Below are positions 57,968 to 64,000 of a DNA stretch of 64,000 nt, piece by piece. The position numbers and the translations under genes are program-made. The stretch is from Acinetobacter sp. WU_MDCI_Axc73 (GTDB taxonomy: Bacteria > Pseudomonadota > Gammaproteobacteria > Pseudomonadales > Moraxellaceae). The stretch covers positions 124,001 through 188,000 of the forward strand of contig NZ_JAHPRO010000001.1 of assembly GCF_025562455.1 (NCBI RefSeq), in the 5' to 3' direction. Positions within the stretch are counted from its first letter, which is position 1. Each line of letters starts with the position of its first letter. The notes under the pieces were generated by a model. That model was not told the DNA's origin, made no database searches, and saw only the letters and a program-made list of their open reading frames with translations.

Positions 57968-58265
57968 CTCTTAACCCCTCTGGTTCATCAATTGGATTAA
58001 TGAACCCCTCTGGTGGCATTTGAATAAAAAAGCCAGTAGTTTGTAGTGAATCCATCACATGTAACACGTTTACACGCGCTAGTTTTCGTGACTGAGAAAG
58101 CTCAAGATGCATGACAAATGTCGGTCGACCAAAAGCCTGACGAATCGTTTCAGGAACTTTTTCTAAAGGATCTTTTCCTTCAACATCATCATTTGGATAG
58201 TCTGGACGAGCAATATAAATGTACATTTCATCTTTTTTGCTCGATCTATAAATATCACAGTGCAT
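57960..58265 (-). CDS. YcgL-domain protein
   Basis: 101 residues with the YcgL features [16 protein letters not shown] near the start and [14 protein letters not shown] near the end. It is a small conserved protein of gammaproteobacteria without known activity. In many genomes it sits next to rnd, as here (111 bases downstream of rnd). It overlaps the next gene by 8 bases. Confidence 0.88.
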   Translation of the reverse strand: MHCDIYRSSKKDEMYIYIARPDYPNDDVEGKDPLEKVPETIRQAFGRPTFVMHLELSQSRKLARVNVLHVMDSLQTTGFFIQMPPEGFINPIDEPEGLRGA

Positions 58266-58376
58266 ATTTTACTTAACTCTCATCACTTGTTAAAAAGCAT
58301 ACATCAAAAAATCGGTGGCGACATTAGCGAATCGTAACCCAACAGTCGTCCTAAAAGATCAATTGGCTTTCAAGAC

Positions 58377-59519
58377 TTATCGCATTACCTGCATTTGGGT
58401 CTTTAAAAAATCTTCATCTTCACGCAGAATCTGGATCAAAGGCTGGGTTAACCTCTCATAGCGCCATCCCAACAAATAGTCTGGTAAATCCTGTTCATCA
58501 CCATGAAAAACAACATGCTGATAAAGAGCGCTCATCCACTTTTTACGCAGTAGGACTTCTCTGGAAATTTCGGTAGTATCCACTACGCTTTGAATCAATT
58601 GTTGCATTTTCATGCTGACATTTTCTGAGCATTGTTTAATTGGTCGTGCCAATCTTAATGGCCATTCATGTTCCGGTGGCAAAAATTTAAGCAAATCCAG
58701 AATTGTTTTGCCATGTTCGCGAATAATATTTGGGCGAATATCTTTAATTTGGGATAATTGGAAATTATTTTTGGGATTTTTTTCTACCAAATCAATCATG
58801 GTTGAATTTTTTAAAATAAAACTACGTGGCTGATTCAAGGCTTTAATTAATTGTTCACGCCAGACACTAAGCTGCTGTAATTGCATCAATTGCTTACGTG
58901 AGTGACGATAATTTCCAATATCGGTATAAAGCAGATGAACTGGAGTTTCGCTGGCAATTTCTTTGGTTAAACTCTGACAATCTTCGAGTACAAAATCATA
59001 TTTATTCTGTTGTTGTAGTTGCTGTTGTAGTTGATTTGAAAGCTTGGACAAATAAATGACATCATTCGCTGCATAATTCAGTTGTTCAGTCGTTAAAGGT
59101 CGTGCAAGCCAATCCGAACGGGTTTGATCTTTTTCAATATCAATATTTAAAATTAATTTTAGGGCATTTTGATAGCTGACCTGCAGCCCATGCCCTAAAA
59201 ATGACAAAGCAACTTGCGTATCAAATACATTTTCCAAAGCATCTTGCTGAGCATAATGATAAATTAAATCAATATCTTCACCACAAGCATGGAAAATGTT
59301 TTGCTTGGCAAGATAGAGCTTATTCCAAAAAGGCGTTAAATCCAGAGCAGCACCATCTAGTAAATAGATTTGCTCATTCACATTAATCTGGAATACACCC
59401 AACTTTGGCCAAAGCGTATCAACTTTAATAAATTCGGTGTCCAAAGCATACACTGGATATTGATCCATTTGCTGAAGAACGTGAGCAAAATCATCTTGCT
59501 GCTGAATAAAATGAAACAT
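58377..59519 (-). CDS. rnd: Ribonuclease D
   Basis: 380 residues from ATG 59519; a TTG extension to 59537 has no better signal. The DEDDy exonuclease motifs are YALDTEFIKVDTLWP, FHACGEDIDL and ANDVIYL. HRDC-like C-terminal domain with LPPEHEWPLRL. It trims tRNA and other RNA 3' ends. Confidence 0.92.
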   Translation of the reverse strand: MFHFIQQQDDFAHVLQQMDQYPVYALDTEFIKVDTLWPKLGVFQINVNEQIYLLDGAALDLTPFWNKLYLAKQNIFHACGEDIDLIYHYAQQDALENVFDTQVALSFLGHGLQVSYQNALKLILNIDIEKDQTRSDWLARPLTTEQLNYAANDVIYLSKLSNQLQQQLQQQNKYDFVLEDCQSLTKEIASETPVHLLYTDIGNYRHSRKQLMQLQQLSVWREQLIKALNQPRSFILKNSTMIDLVEKNPKNNFQLSQIKDIRPNIIREHGKTILDLLKFLPPEHEWPLRLARPIKQCSENVSMKMQQLIQSVVDTTEISREVLLRKKWMSALYQHVVFHGDEQDLPDYLLGWRYERLTQPLIQILREDEDFLKTQMQVMR

Positions 59520-59771
59520 GTTTTCTCGATTTAACAACTAGCGCAGTTAACTGCGTCTGTATATATAACACTACAATTTAAGAATATTCTAGCCAAAACG
59601 TTATTAATGCTTTATTTTTTGAACGAAATTATCATTATATTTTTTAATTAACTTTTTAAGCCCTTCACTCTCAAACAAATTTAAATTTTCCACAGCTTTA
59701 CAATATGCCAAATCAATCCAAAGTCTGGTTTGATTTGAACTTAAAAGCGAAAAGTATGAAACAAGGATGCC

Positions 59772-60368
59772 TCATTTCATACGCATACGGTTATGCACTG
59801 CTTGACTTAAAGTATGGCTATCAACATATTCAAGTTCACCGCCTTGTGGTACGCCTTGGGCAATACGCGTCATATTCAGTGGTAAATGCTTGGTAGCTTC
59901 TACCAGATAATGTGCAGTTGCCTGACCTTCTACAGTCGCATTAGTCGCCAAAATCACTTCCTCAATCTGCCCTTCGCTTAGGCGCTGGATCAAATAAGGG
60001 ATCCCGATTTCTTCGGGACCAATACCATCAAGCGGAGATAAATGTCCACCCAATACATGGTATTTTCCACGAAAACTACCACTTTGCTCAATGGCCATGA
60101 CATCGGCTGGTGATTCAACCACACAAAGAAGCTGCTGATCCCGATCATTAGAAAGGCAAATATCACAAATTTCGTTTTCAGTCAGAGAATGACATATTTT
60201 ACATTCATGAATATGCGAAGATGCCTCATGTAGTGCATGCGCTAGACCAAAAGCACCTTCACGATTTTTCATAAGCAAATGTAGTGCCATACGTTGAGCC
60301 GATTTTGGCCCAACGCTTGGTAAAACTCGTAATGCTTGAACCAGTTGTTCAAATCGATCACTAAACAC
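59772..60368 (-). CDS. recR: Recombination protein RecR
   Basis: 198 residues. N-terminal VGPKSAQRMALHLL, the four-Cys zinc finger (CKICHSLTENEICDIC) at about residues 56-71, and a Toprim domain (LLCVVESPADVMAIEQSG). It works with RecF and RecO in loading RecA. Follows ybaB by 24 bases, the usual order. Confidence 0.96.
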   Translation of the reverse strand: MFSDRFEQLVQALRVLPSVGPKSAQRMALHLLMKNREGAFGLAHALHEASSHIHECKICHSLTENEICDICLSNDRDQQLLCVVESPADVMAIEQSGSFRGKYHVLGGHLSPLDGIGPEEIGIPYLIQRLSEGQIEEVILATNATVEGQATAHYLVEATKHLPLNMTRIAQGVPQGGELEYVDSHTLSQAVHNRMRMK

Positions 60369-60392
60369 TGATATTCCTCTGATAAAATCGGC

Positions 60393-60722
60393 TTAGAACA
60401 TACCTGCTAAGCCAGGAGGTAAACCCATACCTGAGTTTGCACTTTTCATTTTTTCATCCGCAACTAATTCTGCCTGACGGACTGCATCATTCACTGCAGC
60501 AGCAATTAAGTCTTCAATCATATCTGGTTCGTCTTGAAGTAAATCAGGACTAATTTCAACACGTTTTACTACAAAACGCCCCGTCATGGTCACTTTGACT
60601 AAACCACCGCCTGCTTCTGCTTTAACCTCAGTATTAGCCAACTCTTCTTTTGCCTTTTTGGCATTGGCTTCCATATCTTTTTGCATGCGTTGTGCTTGCT
60701 GCATGAGCATATTAATGTTCAT
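60393..60722 (-). CDS. ybaB: YbaB/EbfC nucleoid-associated protein
   Basis: 109 residues: [19 protein letters not shown], then [23 protein letters not shown], a charged C-terminal end. It binds DNA as a dimer. Adjacent recR downstream matches the common ybaB-recR pair. Confidence 0.93.
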   Translation of the reverse strand: MNINMLMQQAQRMQKDMEANAKKAKEELANTEVKAEAGGGLVKVTMTGRFVVKRVEISPDLLQDEPDMIEDLIAAAVNDAVRQAELVADEKMKSANSGMGLPPGLAGMF

Positions 60723-60756
60723 AAATTTTTCTCCAAAAGATTTAAAACTAATAAAT

Positions 60757-61947
60757 TCAAATTAAAGCTAAACCACGTTCAATATCGCGAATAATATCTG
60801 AAATATCTTCAATTCCTACAGAAACTCGAATTAACCCTTCCTGTATACCTGCTGCCTGCTTTGCTTCAGGCGACAATTTACCATGAGTTGTAGTAGCAGG
60901 ATGCGTAATCGTCGATTTTACATCGCCAAGATTACCCGTAATCGAGATAAACTGAGTATTATCGATGACTTTCCACGCACCTTCACGACCGCCTTTTACG
61001 ACGAAAGAGACAATGCCACCAAAGCCATTTTGTTGTTTGACTGCACGCTCATGACCAATATGTTCAGGTAAACCCGCATAATACACTTTTTCAACTTTGT
61101 CGTGCTGATTAAGCCATTCAGCCAGATGCTGCGCATTTTCACAGTGTGCTTTCATTCTTAAGCGTAAAGTTTCCAGACCTTTTAAGAACACCCAAGCATT
61201 AAATGGACTCATCGATGGGCCTAGTGTACGTACCACTCCGAATACATCTTCTAGTAACTTATGATTGCCTGTCACCGCGCCACCTAAAGCTCGACCCTGC
61301 CCATCCAGATATTTAGTGGCCGAATAAACCACCAAATCTGCACCCAATATTAAAGGTTGCTGTAAGACTGGGGTACAAAAACTGTTATCTACCACCAACA
61401 TGGCATTTTTTGAATGTGCAATCTCAGCCAATGCAGGAATATCAGCAATTTCAGCCAAAGGGTTGGACGGTGACTCGATAAATAAAATTTTGGTTTCTGG
61501 ACGTATTGCATTTTTCCATGCATCCAGATCATTCAAATCGACAAAAGTGACATCAACACCAAACTTTGCGATATATTTTTCAAATAATGCCACGATTGAA
61601 CCAAAAACTGCACGAGAACAAATGACATGATCACCTGCCTTTAAGAAAGCCATACAAACAGATAAAATGGCTCCCATTCCTGAACTTGTGGCTACAGCAC
61701 GTTCAGCTCCATCCATTGCAGCAAGACGTTTTTCAAACATGGCTACAGTTGGATTGGTAAACCGAGAATAGATATTTCCCGCGACTTCACCAGAAAACTT
61801 GGCAGCCGCTTCTGCTGCATTTTCATACACGAAAGACGAGGTCAGAAAAATAGGTTCAGCATGTTCACCTTCAAAACTACGGGTATGACCTGTACGGATT
61901 GCAAGAGTATCTAACTGGTATTCTAGTTCATCGTTTTGGCTATGCAT
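60757..61947 (-). CDS. metZ: O-succinylhomoserine sulfhydrylase
   Basis: 396 residues from ATG 61947 (GAGAAC just upstream); an ATG at 61977 would add ten residues without a ribosome-binding site. A PLP-dependent Cys/Met metabolism enzyme: [10 protein letters not shown] binds phosphate, and the Schiff-base Lys is in [13 protein letters not shown]. The GAGFGG-type loop near the end ([11 protein letters not shown]) and [15 protein letters not shown] fit the MetZ group. It makes homocysteine from O-succinylhomoserine and sulfide. Confidence 0.85.
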   Translation of the reverse strand: MHSQNDELEYQLDTLAIRTGHTRSFEGEHAEPIFLTSSFVYENAAEAAAKFSGEVAGNIYSRFTNPTVAMFEKRLAAMDGAERAVATSSGMGAILSVCMAFLKAGDHVICSRAVFGSIVALFEKYIAKFGVDVTFVDLNDLDAWKNAIRPETKILFIESPSNPLAEIADIPALAEIAHSKNAMLVVDNSFCTPVLQQPLILGADLVVYSATKYLDGQGRALGGAVTGNHKLLEDVFGVVRTLGPSMSPFNAWVFLKGLETLRLRMKAHCENAQHLAEWLNQHDKVEKVYYAGLPEHIGHERAVKQQNGFGGIVSFVVKGGREGAWKVIDNTQFISITGNLGDVKSTITHPATTTHGKLSPEAKQAAGIQEGLIRVSVGIEDISDIIRDIERGLALI

Positions 61948-62082
61948 TACGTTGTTCTCAGTCCAAAGACCGCTCATGTGGAAAAACTGCCAACATTTTG
62001 AGCTTCTACGGTATTTAAGGTCAAGGTAAAAGATTAAATTATCGCTTAGACTTCATCCAAACTTTTTTTGGATCTGAGAAAT

Positions 62083-63189
62083 ATGCAACGAATGGAATCA
62101 TTCAAATCACTTATCCATCATCAGCAAATTAAACTTAAACATCTTTCAGCACGTCTTTTTAATGAAGAATCTCTGGTTTTATCGCAAACTACGCCCTATG
62201 AAGTGATTGCAGAGTTTGGGCAGACTCAAATTCGTTATTATGCAGCAATCGACAAAGGTTATAAAGAACCCTTAATTTTTGTTGCACCTTTGGCGATTAA
62301 CATGGCGATTTATGATCTTTATCCTTATCGCTCATTGATTCAATACTTTCAAAATCATGGCTTTGATGTGTATTTGATCGATTGGGGACGTTTAACTTAT
62401 CGAGATCGCCATCTCAATTTTTTATCTTTTGTGAGTCAGGCCTTGCCTGAATATATTCAGGTCATCCGTGAACACTCTCAAAGCGATGAAATTTCACTAC
62501 ACGGCTGGAGTATGGCTGGTATTTTTGTGTTGTTATACAGTGCGCTGAATCAGCCCAATTATGTTAAAAACTTAATTGTTCTGGGTAGCCCGATTGACAG
62601 CTATGCATCTGGACGCATTGGCAAACTTTATCAATTTATGCATAACACCATTAATCGGAACAAAAAGCTACAGTCCAGAATTTATAACGGACTACCCAAA
62701 CGATTGATTCACACTCCAGGAATTTTAAATGCGTTGGGTTTCAAAATTCTTGATCCCAAAGGATGGATTGATGGTCACATACAACTTTTAAAAAACCTTG
62801 AGAATAAAAAACTGGTTCAAGAGCATGCAACACTGGGAAATTTTTTAAATAATATGATTGATTATCCAGGTGGCATCAATCAGGACATGTTGTTTAATGT
62901 CTGGCTACAAAATCCGCTTAAAAAAGGCATCATTCGTCTTAAAGATCAAGTCATTGAGTTGAAGAATATTCGCTCATCATTATTGGTGGGTGCGGGTCGT
63001 AGTGATCAATTAGTCACAGCAGATGCTGTAAAACCACTTACCCAATTGACAAATAGCAGTGATGTCACGTTTACTCTAATTCCCGGTGGGCATTTAGGAC
63101 TCATGTCCAGTCAGGCCAGTTCCGATGAGTTTTGGCCCATATTTAAAGATTGGCTCACACAACGTTCAACACAGATAACAAAAGAGTAA
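62083..63189 (+). CDS. Alpha/beta hydrolase, PHA-synthase (PhaC)-like
   Basis: 368 residues from ATG 62083; an in-frame TTG at 62068 is less likely. PhaC-family features are LIFVAPLAINMAIYDLYPYRS, DVYLIDWGR and the nucleophile box HGWSMAG, in which Ser replaces the usual Cys of lipid-storage synthases. The catalytic His may be in PGGHLGL. It may be a PHA-related hydrolase or a class III-like synthase; a phaE partner is not visible. The next gene follows after 3 bases. Confidence 0.75.
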   Translation: MQRMESFKSLIHHQQIKLKHLSARLFNEESLVLSQTTPYEVIAEFGQTQIRYYAAIDKGYKEPLIFVAPLAINMAIYDLYPYRSLIQYFQNHGFDVYLIDWGRLTYRDRHLNFLSFVSQALPEYIQVIREHSQSDEISLHGWSMAGIFVLLYSALNQPNYVKNLIVLGSPIDSYASGRIGKLYQFMHNTINRNKKLQSRIYNGLPKRLIHTPGILNALGFKILDPKGWIDGHIQLLKNLENKKLVQEHATLGNFLNNMIDYPGGINQDMLFNVWLQNPLKKGIIRLKDQVIELKNIRSSLLVGAGRSDQLVTADAVKPLTQLTNSSDVTFTLIPGGHLGLMSSQASSDEFWPIFKDWLTQRSTQITKE

Positions 63190-63192
63190 ATT

Positions 63193-64000
63193 ATGATTCA
63201 ATCAGTTGCATTTATTGGTCTTGGCGCAATGGGTTATCGCATGGCATCGCATTTACCCAAACATTTCGATACCGTTTATGTCTGGAATCGAAATATGGAT
63301 AAAGCCAAACAACATGCAGCTACCTACGGCACTCAAGCGGTTGATTTGGCTCAGGCTGTAGAGGCAGATATCATTTTTTCATGTTTATCGACTAGTGCTG
63401 ATGTCGAACAGTTGATCAATAGTGTTCCATTAAAATCAGGCAGTATCTGGGTAGACTGTACCAGTGGTGTGCCTGATTCAGCTCGTAAATTATCAATTGA
63501 GCTTAAACAGCAGAATGTGGACTTTCTCGATGCACCTGTTAGTGGACAAACCATTGGTGCAGATAATGCAAACTTAACCGTCATGGTTGGCGGAGATCAG
63601 GCCGCTTTTGAACGTGCGTTTCCCGCTATTCAGGCATTTGGAAAAATAATTAAACATGTCGGCACATCAGGTGCAGGTTTTGCGGTAAAAGCCGTCAATA
63701 ATATGTTACTTGCAGTCAATCTATGGTCTGTTGCTGAAGGCTTTACTACACTGAAAGCGCATGGTGTCAACTTGACAGAAGCATTAGACTGTATTAATGC
63801 ATCGAGTGGTAAAAGTGGCGTGACTGAAACAGTATTACCACAACGTATTTTGAATCGTAATTTCCCTGTAACATTTGGATTGCCACTACTTGCTAAAGAT
63901 ACAGGTATTGCACTGGATCTGGTTCGTGATGCCAACTTACCAGCGCCTGTGATTGCTTTAGTCCAGAGTCTAATACAAGCTGCCAGTCTTACTGCTGAAG
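63193..64000 (+). CDS. NAD(P)-dependent 3-hydroxyacid dehydrogenase (HIBADH/6PGDH family), 3' end outside the window
   Basis: 269 codons are visible from ATG 63193. The Rossmann motif GLGAMGYRMASHL is at residues 9-21, the substrate-binding DAPVSGQTIGA at about 112-122 and the catalytic Lys in KAVNNMLLAVN. Family members oxidise 3-hydroxyisobutyrate or reduce tartronate semialdehyde. It is probably co-transcribed with the PhaC-like gene, only 3 bases upstream. Confidence 0.88.
   Translation, partial: MIQSVAFIGLGAMGYRMASHLPKHFDTVYVWNRNMDKAKQHAATYGTQAVDLAQAVEADIIFSCLSTSADVEQLINSVPLKSGSIWVDCTSGVPDSARKLSIELKQQNVDFLDAPVSGQTIGADNANLTVMVGGDQAAFERAFPAIQAFGKIIKHVGTSGAGFAVKAVNNMLLAVNLWSVAEGFTTLKAHGVNLTEALDCINASSGKSGVTETVLPQRILNRNFPVTFGLPLLAKDTGIALDLVRDANLPAPVIALVQSLIQAASLTAE

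Overview
The window is chromosomal DNA of a gammaproteobacterium, almost certainly Acinetobacter. This rests on the low GC content, the gene content, and the adjacent divergent alkM/alkR-type pair (alkane hydroxylase plus AraC regulator) known from Acinetobacter baylyi. Also consistent are cyoABCDE running straight into cyoE, kdpABCDE without a recognisable kdpF, and many small Acinetobacter-type lipoproteins. Species cannot be assigned from the sequence alone. No tRNA, rRNA, insertion sequence or prophage was recognised.

Layout. 0-5 kb: tamB (partial) and tamA for outer-membrane assembly, an LplT-like transporter and coq7. 5-14 kb: a DUF2799 lipoprotein and the complete kdpABCDE potassium uptake operon, with a promoter region carrying a candidate KdpE direct repeat. 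14-18 kb: folK/folB, an ABC1 kinase-like gene, a MoeB/ThiF-type enzyme and ppa. 18-26 kb: a second ABC1 gene, a tandem pair of acyl-CoA dehydrogenases (one apparently lacking catalytic signatures), a GNAT enzyme, alkane 1-monooxygenase and its divergent AraC regulator.

26-32.7 kb is an AT-rich, gene-poor accessory stretch. It holds several short genes of unknown function, uppP, a Shine-Dalgarno-sequestering hairpin, a candidate small RNA with its own terminator, and a choloylglycine-hydrolase-type gene interrupted by one in-frame amber codon. 32.7-36.1 kb: aroC, prmB, then a short CRISPR array of I-F-like repeats (7 repeats, 6 spacers) with no cas gene in the window, and a decayed flavin reductase gene.

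36-48 kb: an AMP-dependent acyl-CoA synthetase, an SDR dehydrogenase and a divergent AraC regulator (fatty-acid type metabolism), then prmC/prfA, a glycine-zipper protein, an LLM oxidoreductase, the divergent ppsR/ppsA pair and an RDD membrane protein. 48-55 kb: the cytochrome bo3 operon cyoABCDE, a decayed glyoxalase-fold (VOC) gene, and the ribosomal operon rpsF-rpsR-rplI. 55-64 kb: a YcgL / membrane protein / MoxR / VWA cluster, rnd, recR, ybaB, metZ, a PHA-synthase-like hydrolase and the start of a 3-hydroxyisobutyrate-dehydrogenase-type gene that leaves the window.

Taken together, the window suggests an aerobic organism that can use hydrocarbons: AlkB hydroxylation, acyl-CoA activation and oxidation, gluconeogenic PEP synthase, and ubiquinol oxidase. 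The least explained parts are the cas-less CRISPR array, the 26-31 kb small-gene/small-RNA region, the paired acyl-CoA dehydrogenases and four decaying genes.
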